Positions 1 to 4,566 of a DNA stretch of 6,040 nt are shown here, in pieces (the first letter of the stretch is position 1; every line of letters begins with the position of its first letter). The position numbers and the translations under genes were made by a program. The stretch is from JAJDXO01 sp964620095 (lineage in GTDB: Bacteria > Pseudomonadota > Alphaproteobacteria > Rhodospirillales > UBA2165). The notes under the pieces are model-generated. The model saw only the letters and a list, made by a program, of their open reading frames with translations. It was not told where the DNA came from and did not search any database. The DNA lies in assembly GCA_964620095.1 (NCBI GenBank), contig CAZUGT010000106.1:1-6040 (forward strand), read 5' to 3'.

Positions 1-88
1 TGACCCAAATGAATCACATCTCAAATCCATCGGGAATCCCCTTTCGCAGAGGAATCCTCCAGGGGGGAGGTAAACCAACCGACCCATT

Positions 89-141
89 CCCTCCCCCCCA
101 GGGGTTTTAGGGGACACCCCTAACCCCGATGAGGGGGAGGG
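89..141. repeat. Nested G/C-run palindrome
   Basis: The outer arms are CCCTCCCCC (89-97) and GGGGGAGGG (133-141). Inside them, GGGG (101-104) can pair with CCCC (124-127), and the core is TTAGGGG (107-113), loop ACA, CCCCTAA (117-123). The whole could fold into a long, interrupted, very GC-rich cruciform or RNA hairpin. It lies downstream of the binding-protein gene on the minus strand, after the hairpin at 166-188, so it may act in transcript termination or 3'-end protection. No open frame with protein-like composition covers it. The pairing is seen directly; the role is inferred. Confidence 0.75.
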
Positions 142-155
142 TCAGGGAGGGGGGG
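105..155 (-). repeat. Dispersed edge repeat, copy A (G-quadruplex-capable)
   Basis: This 51-base segment matches the reverse complement of 5989-6040 with two substitutions (TC against CT at 142-143) and one extra G in the terminal run. It contains the palindrome TTAGGGGACACCCCTAA and then, on the plus strand, four G-runs (133-137, 139-141, 145-147, 149-155) separated by loops of 1, 3 and 1 bases, a canonical intramolecular G-quadruplex motif. The copy is 3' of the binding-protein gene in the same orientation relative to transcription as copy B is to the monooxygenase gene. The repeat family is not one I can name. Confidence 0.85.
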
Positions 156-160
156 CGAAC

Positions 161-190
161 GGAAAGTGGCGCCCGGCCGGGGCGCCACAA
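161..190 (-). terminator. Hairpin terminator of the binding-protein gene
   Basis: Perfect 8-base arms GTGGCGCC (166-173) and GGCGCCAC (181-188) enclose a GC-rich 7-base loop. On the minus strand the hairpin begins 38 bases after the TAG stop at 227-229 and is followed by TTTCCGTT, a short and imperfect T-tract. Position and stem strength suit an intrinsic terminator; the weak T-tract makes a contribution from the following palindrome and G/C runs plausible. Confidence 0.55.
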
Positions 191-226
191 TTCCACACTC
201 CACAATGCAGCCGGCGGACCAGCCGC

Positions 227-1318
227 CTATTTCTTGACGTTCTCCTGGCCCTTCTTGCCCATCTCCTTGAAGACCGCGAGGGTCTCCGACGAGATGTCGC
301 GATAGGTCTTGATCACCTTGAGGCCCTGGTCGAGCGGCACATAGGTCGGCGTCACGCCGGAAATCTTGGTGATCGCGGCGAGGAACTCCGGATCCTTGGT
401 CATGTTCCCGTAGGCCGTCCGCATGATCTCGACGGCTTCCTTCTGCGTTCCGGGCGGCATGAAGACGGTCCGCGTCATCGGGCTGACGTTGCTGCGCAGC
501 CACTTGTAGGCATCCCATTTGGGCCCCGAGGGCGGCTTGCCGTGGACCTTCTTGTAGACGTCGTGGAAGGAAGCGAAGTCCTTCACGACGGGGTTGTTCA
601 TCGGGTTCCCGTCCGCATCGAAGTACGAGTGGTACCAAAGCGCGAGCGCCTTGCCGTCCTTGATCAGGGAATCCTTGAAGAACTTTACGTAGCCGGTGTA
701 GCCGCTGTGCCCGGCCTGCATTTCGTTCTGCCGGACGGCCGGGTTGATCTTGGCCATGCCCCGGAAGCCCGGAACGTAGCGGTACTTCACGCCCATGATA
801 TCGAGGGCGAGGTTGCCGGCGAGGTCGAGTTCGCGGTCGGCGCTGCGCCCGGCGATGTTGAAAACCCCGACCTTGACGATGTCGGCCGCGGTCTTCATGC
901 CCGGCGCGACGTCGGTGCGCATGATGGTGGTCTGCGGCGTCGACCCGGCGCCGATGAACTCGAACTTCTCGGGAACGAACCGGATGCCGGGCAGTTTGGC
1001 GATCACGCCGGCCGCGTTCCATGGCCCATAGATGAGGGTCAGGCCGTCCGGCGCGCCCTTGTCATAGACGAAGTTCAGGGCCTTTACCCCGCCCGCGCCC
1101 GGCATGTTCCGGGCGACGATCTCCGGATTGCCGGGAATTTTCTTGGACAGGTAACGAGCCACGATCCGCGCATTCAGGTCGAGCCCGCTGCCCCCCGGCA
1201 CCGGAACGACCATGTTGATGGTTTTGCCCTTGTAGAATTGTGCATCCGCGGGTGCGGCGGCCGATACGAGTGCGGCGCCCGCGGCTGCGGCGAGTAGAGT
1301 CCTGGCGATGGTACTCAT
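227..1318 (-). CDS. TctC/Bug-family periplasmic solute-binding protein
   Basis: The 363-residue product is a tripartite tricarboxylate transporter (TTT) receptor of the Bug/TctC fold, which captures small carboxylated or other organic solutes in the periplasm and passes them to TctA/TctB-type membrane subunits. Residues 1-26 form a Sec signal peptide: Arg6, an alanine-rich core, and ADA before a likely cleavage at Gln27. The mature protein has the family start YKGKTINMVVPVPGG (29-43), GLDLNARIVARYL (45-57), IPGNPEIV (61-68), the hallmark NMPGAGGVKALN (71-82) and the APDGLTL loop (89-95). The wording of the N-terminal half matches the longer TctC-like subgroup that carries IPGNP and NMPGAG. 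Length is normal for that subgroup. The start is supported by a strong GGGAGG at 1324-1329. No TctA or TctB gene is visible, so it is an orphan receptor here; ligand unknown. Confidence 0.92.
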   Translation of the reverse strand: MSTIARTLLAAAAGAALVSAAAPADAQFYKGKTINMVVPVPGGSGLDLNARIVARYLSKKIPGNPEIVARNMPGAGGVKALNFVYDKGAPDGLTLIYGPWNAAGVIAKLPGIRFVPEKFEFIGAGSTPQTTIMRTDVAPGMKTAADIVKVGVFNIAGRSADRELDLAGNLALDIMGVKYRYVPGFRGMAKINPAVRQNEMQAGHSGYTGYVKFFKDSLIKDGKALALWYHSYFDADGNPMNNPVVKDFASFHDVYKKVHGKPPSGPKWDAYKWLRSNVSPMTRTVFMPPGTQKEAVEIMRTAYGNMTKDPEFLAAITKISGVTPTYVPLDQGLKVIKTYRDISSETLAVFKEMGKKGQENVKK

Positions 1319-1385
1319 GAATACCTCCCAATAGATACGTTTTGCGGCTTATCGCCGTAACGCTAACCCAACTTCGCGGCCGCCG

Positions 1386-1394
1386 ACTATAACA
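1386..1394 (-). promoter_or_regulatory. Candidate extended -10 promoter of the binding-protein gene
   Basis: Read on the minus strand the bases are TGTTATAGT, an extended -10 element (TGn followed by five of six matches to TATAAT). The -35 region 17-18 bases upstream (TTAAAT/TAAATT) is weak, which an extended -10 can tolerate. The predicted start near 1379 would give a leader of about 60 bases, carrying a small hairpin (CGGC 1345-1348 with GCCG 1354-1357) and the Shine-Dalgarno sequence. The palindrome mosaic begins only about 30 bases further upstream. Confidence 0.4.
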
Positions 1395-1469
1395 ATTTGG
1401 CATCACGGAATTTAATTGGGAGTCCAGGTGCGCATCCGCGCGCCGGGCCGCGACCCCGAACCAGTCGGC

Positions 1470-1501
1470 GCATGACGACCTGGTTTGTGTCGTAAATCCA
1501 C
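1470..1501 (-). repeat. Conserved BIME spacer, copy 1 (hairpin)
   Basis: The minus-strand sequence matches 4042-4073 at 28 of 32 positions, with no gaps. It forms a 5-base-pair stem, ACGAC with GTCGT (minus 1493-1489 with 1479-1475), around the 9-base loop ACAAACCAG. In the other copy the closing C-G pair next to the loop is replaced by T-A, so pairing is kept. In both places it lies between a palindromic unit ending CATGAC/TATGAC and another beginning CGTCATGC. Confidence 0.75.
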
Positions 1502-1503
1502 TT

Positions 1504-1535
1504 GTCATACCCCGGCGCAAGTCCGGGGTATCCAG
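1504..1535 (+). repeat. REP-like palindrome, unit 1
   Basis: Perfect 9-base arms ATACCCCGG (1507-1515) and CCGGGGTAT (1523-1531) flank a 7-base loop. The flanks GTC before and CCAG after match those of the other units, which share GTC-AT...AT-CCA while the stem bases change in a paired manner. Confidence 0.8.
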
Positions 1536-1549
1536 ATTTTCAATTCTTG

Positions 1550-1623
1550 CACCACAGAGTACACGGAGATCACGGAGCGGATTTAAGTGTACATACTCCG
1601 TGTCCTCGGTGGTCTCTGTGGTG
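1550..1623. repeat. 74-base imperfect hairpin with 28-base arms
   Basis: Arm 1550-1577 begins CACCACAGAG and ends CACGGAG; arm 1596-1623 begins CTCCGTG and ends CTCTGTGGTG. They pair at 23 of 28 positions across an 18-base loop (1578-1595) that contains TGTACA. The purine-rich CACCACAGAG...ACGGAG wording resembles, from memory, an intergenic repeat that recurs in many unrelated environmental bacteria; I could not check this. Its base composition differs from the GC-rich units on both sides, so it looks like a separate insertion. Confidence 0.8.
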
Positions 1624-1629
1624 AATATC

Positions 1630-1660
1630 CTGGATGCCCCGGACAAGCCGGGGCATGACG
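1630..1660 (-). repeat. REP-like palindrome, unit 2
   Basis: Arms ATGCCCCGG (1634-1642) and CCGGGGCAT (1648-1656) pair perfectly around a 5-base loop. The flanks CTGG and GACG show it is opposed to unit 1, so the two bracket the 74-base hairpin as inverted copies. Relative to unit 1 one stem pair is changed on both sides (A-T to G-C), preserving the fold. Confidence 0.8.
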
Positions 1661-1683
1661 GGTGTTGTTGGAACCCCCTATTA

Positions 1684-1715
1684 CGTCATGGCCGGGCCCG
1701 GACCCGGCCATCCAC
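1684..1715 (+). repeat. REP-like palindrome, unit 3
   Basis: ATGGCCGGG (1688-1696) and CCCGGCCAT (1703-1711) form a perfect 9-base-pair stem with a 6-base loop, flanked by CGTC and CCAC. All 32 bases are identical to the reverse complement of 4009-4040, while the bases on either side differ. Confidence 0.85.
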
Positions 1716-1719
1716 GCGA

Positions 1720-1778
1720 ATGCCCCGCCACTTTGCCGGCTGGCCGGCAAAGCCGGTCCGGTGGGCCGGGGCATGACG
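1720..1778 (-). repeat. REP-like palindrome, unit 4, with internal hairpin
   Basis: The outer arms ATGCCCC (1720-1726) and GGGGCAT (1768-1774), then CCAC and GTGG inside them, are followed by GACG as in other minus-oriented units. The loop is replaced by an inner perfect hairpin, TTTGCCGGC (1732-1740), TG, GCCGGCAAA (1743-1751). This makes it about twice the length of the other units. Confidence 0.7.
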
Positions 1779-1853
1779 AGCATATTGCCGTGACCACGTC
1801 ACCTCTTTGTTGATCGACCGTCCGCGGGGGGTGGAATACATCCCCGCCGCCCG

Positions 1854-2477
1854 CTATTCGTACGGTCCCCAGGCGCGCTGGGCCGCTGGGCGCGCTTCGA
1901 TGGCGTCGTGCCAGCGCTTCAGGTTGGGGAAGTCGCCGAAGCCGATCCACTTGTCGTCGCCGTAGATGTGGGTATCGGCATAGGCGGAGATATCGGCGAC
2001 GGAAAAATCACCGGCGAGATATTCATTGTCGGCGAGCCGCTGGTCCAAAAGGCCGAACATCTCGGTCAGCACGTTCCTGTAGTGGGCCTTGGCCTGCTCC
2101 ACCGTTTCCGGATTGCGGATCCAGAAAAAACCGTATTGCTGCGCCAATGTGGTGAACTGGGCCGATCCGTAGAACAGCCACCGGTCGACCAGCACCCGCT
2201 TGGCCGGGTCATCCGGATACTGGCCGTTGCCGGCCTTCTCGGCGGTGTATTTCAGAATGGCGCCGGACTCGCTCAAGGTCAGCGGTTCGCCGCCCGGCCC
2301 GTCATGGTCGACGATCACCGGAATCTTGTGGGCCGGATTGAGTTTCAGGAACTCGGGCTTGAACTGCTCCTTGTCCGGAATGCTGACCGGCTTGACGGTA
2401 TAGTCGAGGCCGCTCTCCTCCATCCCGTGCCGGGCCTTGTAGCCGTTGTCCGTGGTCCAGAAATATAGATCGATCAT
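1854..2477 (-). CDS. YfcG/nu-class-like glutathione S-transferase
   Basis: The 207-residue cytosolic protein has a thioredoxin-like N-terminal domain (about 1-82) and an all-helical C-terminal domain (about 92-203). It opens MIDLYFWTTDNGYK; Thr9 and Asn11 sit where E. coli YfcG and Ure2p-like proteins have the Thr/Asn that contact glutathione sulfur. NPAHKIPVIVDHDG (47-60) carries the cis-proline (Pro53), ESGAILKY (70-77) the gamma-glutamyl-binding Glu-Ser, and FSVADISAYADTH (158-170) the N-capping box and hydrophobic staple of the second domain. Such enzymes act as disulfide-bond reductases or conjugate and deglutathionylate electrophiles. A GGGAGGG sequence eight bases before the ATG supports the start. 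The gene lies 100 bases after the P450 stop on the same strand, probably on the same transcript, where it could process or detoxify a reactive product. Substrate is not predictable. Confidence 0.93.
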   Translation of the reverse strand: MIDLYFWTTDNGYKARHGMEESGLDYTVKPVSIPDKEQFKPEFLKLNPAHKIPVIVDHDGPGGEPLTLSESGAILKYTAEKAGNGQYPDDPAKRVLVDRWLFYGSAQFTTLAQQYGFFWIRNPETVEQAKAHYRNVLTEMFGLLDQRLADNEYLAGDFSVADISAYADTHIYGDDKWIGFGDFPNLKRWHDAIEARPAAQRAWGPYE

Positions 2478-2538
2478 CGTGCCCTCCCGCGAAGAATGTC
2501 CGCCATCTTCGGGGGAAATCCCGGATGGTCAAGGCGTA

Positions 2539-2557
2539 CCGCCGGCCGGTCCGGCGG
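2539..2557. repeat. Hairpin between the P450 and GST genes
   Basis: CCGCCGG (2539-2545) and CCGGCGG (2551-2557) pair perfectly around CCGGT. No T-tract follows on the minus strand, so it is unlikely to be a full terminator. It could stabilise the upstream mRNA or attenuate expression of the GST relative to the P450. Confidence 0.5.
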
Positions 2558-2577
2558 CCGCGGCCGAAATCCGATGC

Positions 2578-3858
2578 TCACCACTCGACCCACAGTTCGG
2601 CGGGCCCGCGCATGGTGAAATTGGGGACGTAGCTGAACGTCTGGCCCTGGACCAGGTCCAGGCCCGGCAGGCGGCCGGCCAGGACCTGCAGCGCGATGGT
2701 CCCCTCCAGGATGGCGAGCCGGTTGCCGAGGCAGAAATGGGACCCGTGGCCGAAGGAAACGTTGTGGTTGGCGTTCTCCCGGTGGATGTCGAATGTCTCC
2801 GGCTCCGGGAACTTGTCCTCGTCGTGGTTGGCCGAGCCGAGCGACATGAATATCTCGGTGCCCTTGGGGATGTCGTAGCCGGCGACCGTGGTGTCTTCCC
2901 GGGCGATGCGGCGCCAACTGGTCTGAGGAGAGTCGATTCGCAGCGACTCGTTCAGCGCGCCGGGGATTTTCGCCGGATCGGCGCAGATTTCGTCCCAGCT
3001 GTCCCGGTTGCGGAGCAGATTGATCAGCGTATTGCCGAGCAGATTGCTGACGATCTCGTGGCCGGCGAACGACAGGCCGTAGACCACGGATTCGATTTCG
3101 GCGATGGACAGTTCGGCGGCATTCCCGTTGTGGACCGCCAGCAGTTCGGTGGTGAAATCGTCGGCCGGCTCCTCCAGGCGGCGCTTCACGTGGGCGCAGC
3201 AATAGCGCCAGTAAGCGAGCATGTATTCGGCGATGGTGATCTGTTCCTCGTCGGTGCTCAGGCCCCAGGTGAAGGACAGCCGGTTGGTGGTCCAGATCTT
3301 GAGCTGCGGATCGTCCTCCGGCGGAAAACCGAGCAGGCGGAAGATGGTCTCGCCGGGCAGCGGGTGCCCGACGGCGGTGACGAAGTTGGCCGGCGGGCCC
3401 GCCTCGATCATCGCGTCGATCAGGGTCTCGGAACGTTGCCGGACGAAGGGCTCGAGGACCTGCATTCGGCGGTTCGAGAACCCCGCGTGGGTGTGCTTGC
3501 GGATACGGACATGGTCCGGCGGCGTGTTGTTGGAGAGCACCGGCAGGGGCCTGTAATCGTCGGCGGCGAGGATGTCCCGCGCCGCATCGCAGATTTTCAC
3601 CACCGGCTGCTGAACGTTCTCGGGCGAGAAAATATTCGGGTTCTTGAACACGTGGAGGACGTCTTCCATCTTGGTCAGAACCAGATAGCCCATTTCCTCC
3701 GAATAAAACGCCGGCGTGTCGAGGCGGCGCTTCTTGAGCTCCGCGTAGGGGTTTTCGATGTAGGCCTCGGTGAATGTCGAAAAGCTGTGATCCACCGGGC
3801 ATCCCCGCGGCACCACCCGTTCCGCCGGCCGGTCTTTGTAATAGGCTGAATCGACCAT
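2578..3858 (-). CDS. Cytochrome P450, CYP116-like haem domain
   Basis: This 426-residue soluble P450 would insert one oxygen atom into an organic substrate using electrons from a separate redox partner. Visible motifs in order: PRGCPVDHS (17-25); helix C region PPDHVRIRKHTHAGFSNRRM (113-132), with His116 and Arg120 for haem propionates; helix I GLSFAGHEIVSN (261-272); ExxR as Glu304-Arg307; FPEPETFDIHR (350-360); and the haem loop FGHGSHFCLG (369-378), with Cys376 as thiolate ligand. The overall wording (CPVDH start, WRRIAR, GSANHDE, FDIHRENA, YVPNFTMRGPAELWVEW end) resembles the CYP116 haem domain, but no reductase is fused. The alcohol residue after Glu268 in helix I, normally Thr, is Ile269, followed by Val270, which is unusual. 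The start is supported by AGGGGA seven bases upstream. The GST gene follows; no ferredoxin or reductase gene is present. Confidence 0.95.
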   Translation of the reverse strand: MVDSAYYKDRPAERVVPRGCPVDHSFSTFTEAYIENPYAELKKRRLDTPAFYSEEMGYLVLTKMEDVLHVFKNPNIFSPENVQQPVVKICDAARDILAADDYRPLPVLSNNTPPDHVRIRKHTHAGFSNRRMQVLEPFVRQRSETLIDAMIEAGPPANFVTAVGHPLPGETIFRLLGFPPEDDPQLKIWTTNRLSFTWGLSTDEEQITIAEYMLAYWRYCCAHVKRRLEEPADDFTTELLAVHNGNAAELSIAEIESVVYGLSFAGHEIVSNLLGNTLINLLRNRDSWDEICADPAKIPGALNESLRIDSPQTSWRRIAREDTTVAGYDIPKGTEIFMSLGSANHDEDKFPEPETFDIHRENANHNVSFGHGSHFCLGNRLAILEGTIALQVLAGRLPGLDLVQGQTFSYVPNFTMRGPAELWVEW

Positions 3859-3905
3859 GTGTCTTCCCCTGCTGCGCCGATATGTGACGACCCGGCAACG
3901 AATCC

Positions 3906-3935
3906 ATTATCCGCGGATCGCCGGGCCGGTGGCCA
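3906..3935 (-). promoter_or_regulatory. Candidate P450 promoter with overlapping palindrome
   Basis: On the minus strand TGGCCA (3935-3930, four of six to the -35 consensus) lies 18 bases before GATAAT (3911-3906, five of six to the -10). The predicted start near 3899 leaves a leader of about 41 bases that includes the P450 Shine-Dalgarno. The perfect 10-base palindrome ATCCGCGGAT (3909-3918) overlaps the -10, a position suited to a repressor. The segment 3915-3945 also reads as a decayed palindromic unit (GGAT...CATGAC), so the match may be partly fortuitous. Confidence 0.3.
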
Positions 3936-4008
3936 GGGCCATGACCCGGATTTCCACTCTGCGGAAACCTTGGACGGGAGAGCGCGGGTGAGGGCAAGGG
4001 GGAAGATC

Positions 4009-4040
4009 GTGGATGGCCGGGTCCGGGCCCGGCCATGACG
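4009..4040 (-). repeat. REP-like palindrome, unit 5
   Basis: This is an exact 32-base inverted copy of unit 3 (1684-1715), with the same 9-base-pair stem. Together with the spacer at 4042-4073 and unit 6 it makes a two-palindrome composite of about 90 bases between the UPF0311 and P450 genes. Confidence 0.85.
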
Positions 4041-4041
4041 C

Positions 4042-4073
4042 GTGGAGATACGATACAAACCAGATCGTCATGC
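4042..4073 (+). repeat. Conserved BIME spacer, copy 2 (hairpin)
   Basis: The plus strand matches the minus strand of 1501-1470 at 28 of 32 positions. Stem ACGAT (4050-4054) pairs with ATCGT (4064-4068) around the identical loop ACAAACCAG (4055-4063). Two of the four differences between copies fall opposite each other in the stem and keep a Watson-Crick pair. Confidence 0.75.
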
Positions 4074-4097
4074 CCGTGCTTGACACGGGCATCCACG
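4066..4097 (+). repeat. REP-like palindrome, unit 6
   Basis: ATGCCCGTG (4070-4078), loop CTTGA, CACGGGCAT (4084-4092), with CGTC before and CCACG after. It faces unit 5 and lies 17 bases downstream (on the minus strand) of the UPF0311 stop codon, where it may stabilise or terminate that transcript. Confidence 0.8.
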
Positions 4098-4113
4098 CCT
4101 TGGGGGCCGGAGC

Positions 4114-4566
4114 CTAGAGCACCTCGAAGACGTCCAGGATCACCCTGGCCGGATCGCGCCGGCCGGCGCCGAGCGCCAGGACGCGGTTGAGCCACTCGTA
4201 GGGTCCGGCGGGCGCTTCGAACAGCATCGACTCGCGAAAGTAATATTCGCCCGGGTCGACGGCCTCTCCGGCGGCGAGGCGGCGCATGACCTCGGGCGGC
4301 CCGTGACGCAGGCCCAGGCCCTTCATGTAGATGATCGCGCCGTCGCCGGTTTGCAGCGTGACCCGGACGTCCAGGTCCGCGACCCCGTCGGCGCGCATCA
4401 GCTGGCTGTCCGCACCGCCCGCCAGCAATTTGCCGGACAGCCGATCGCCTTCGAAGGCGCCGCCGGTAACCGGAATGAACCGGCGGTCGCCGTAGGGCGC
4501 CCCGGAACCGACCTGCGGTTCGGCCACCTCGGCCTGGATTTGAAAAAGCGGTTGGAGTTCGATCAT
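4114..4566 (-). CDS. DUF3237/UPF0311 family protein
   Basis: The 150-residue product matches the DUF3237 pattern from end to end: MIELQPLFQIQAEV (1-14), PYGDRRFIPVTGGAFEG (24-40), LSGKLLAGGADSQLMRADG (43-61), a run beginning LDVRVTLQTGDGAIIYMKG (65-83), RHGPPEVMRRLAAGE (87-101), EYYFRESMLFE (107-117) and a closing VILDVFEVL (142-150). The family is a small beta-rich fold with no established enzymatic role that I can state; it is often found near catabolic and dehydrogenase genes. There is no signal peptide or membrane segment, so it is probably cytosolic. The frame stays open upstream to 4740, but homology begins at the ATG at 4566, which has GAGGG about 9 bases upstream; a longer form would overlap the divergent monooxygenase. 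Its divergent pairing with that gene suggests co-regulation. Confidence 0.88.
   Translation of the reverse strand: MIELQPLFQIQAEVAEPQVGSGAPYGDRRFIPVTGGAFEGDRLSGKLLAGGADSQLMRADGVADLDVRVTLQTGDGAIIYMKGLGLRHGPPEVMRRLAAGEAVDPGEYYFRESMLFEAPAGPYEWLNRVLALGAGRRDPARVILDVFEVL

Larger units (their letters stand above)
1424..1778. repeat. Palindromic repeat mosaic between binding-protein and GST genes
   Basis: This gene-free stretch is nearly filled by palindromes: a degenerate unit (GCGCCG 1440-1445 with CGGCGC 1466-1471, outer CCAGGT 1424-1429 with ACCTGG 1478-1483), a shared spacer (1470-1501), a unit at 1504-1535, a 74-base hairpin (1550-1623), and units at 1630-1660, 1684-1715 and 1720-1778. The clear units alternate in orientation, as in bacterial BIME-type mosaics of REP elements. 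Short open frames crossing it encode only repeat translations and are not called as genes. It lies downstream of the GST gene and upstream of the binding-protein promoter, so it probably separates two transcription units. Confidence 0.8.

Noticed and set aside
11..56. Three GAATC sites (11-15, 34-38, 52-56), which match the alphaproteobacterial CcrM methylation motif GANTC.
   Set aside because: GANTC also occurs elsewhere in the window, including inside genes, and there is no gene start here to be regulated; probably chance.
227..1297. Open frames overlapping the binding-protein gene on both strands, including 120-1022 (-) and 542-1297 (+).
   Set aside because: Low-complexity Arg/Gly/Ala-rich translations of the same DNA; the 227-1318 frame has a signal peptide and family motifs.
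1424..1778. CRISPR array as an explanation for the repeat cluster.
   Set aside because: The units are palindromes in alternating orientation with unequal spacing and different sequences, not regularly spaced identical direct repeats; no cas genes.
1583..1783. Small minus-strand frame (66 codons) in the repeat mosaic.
   Set aside because: It is a translation of palindromic repeats, with no ribosome-binding site and no conserved character.
1790..1802. Short inverted repeat GTGAC-CAC-GTCAC downstream of the GST gene.
   Set aside because: It is only five bases per arm, lies 3' of a gene and has no promoter beside it; not distinguishable from chance in such palindrome-rich DNA.
2446..3849. Long plus-strand open frame (467 codons) antisense to the P450.
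   Set aside because: It mirrors the P450 codons in GC-rich DNA, has no recognisable motifs, and the P450 on the other strand has every family signature.
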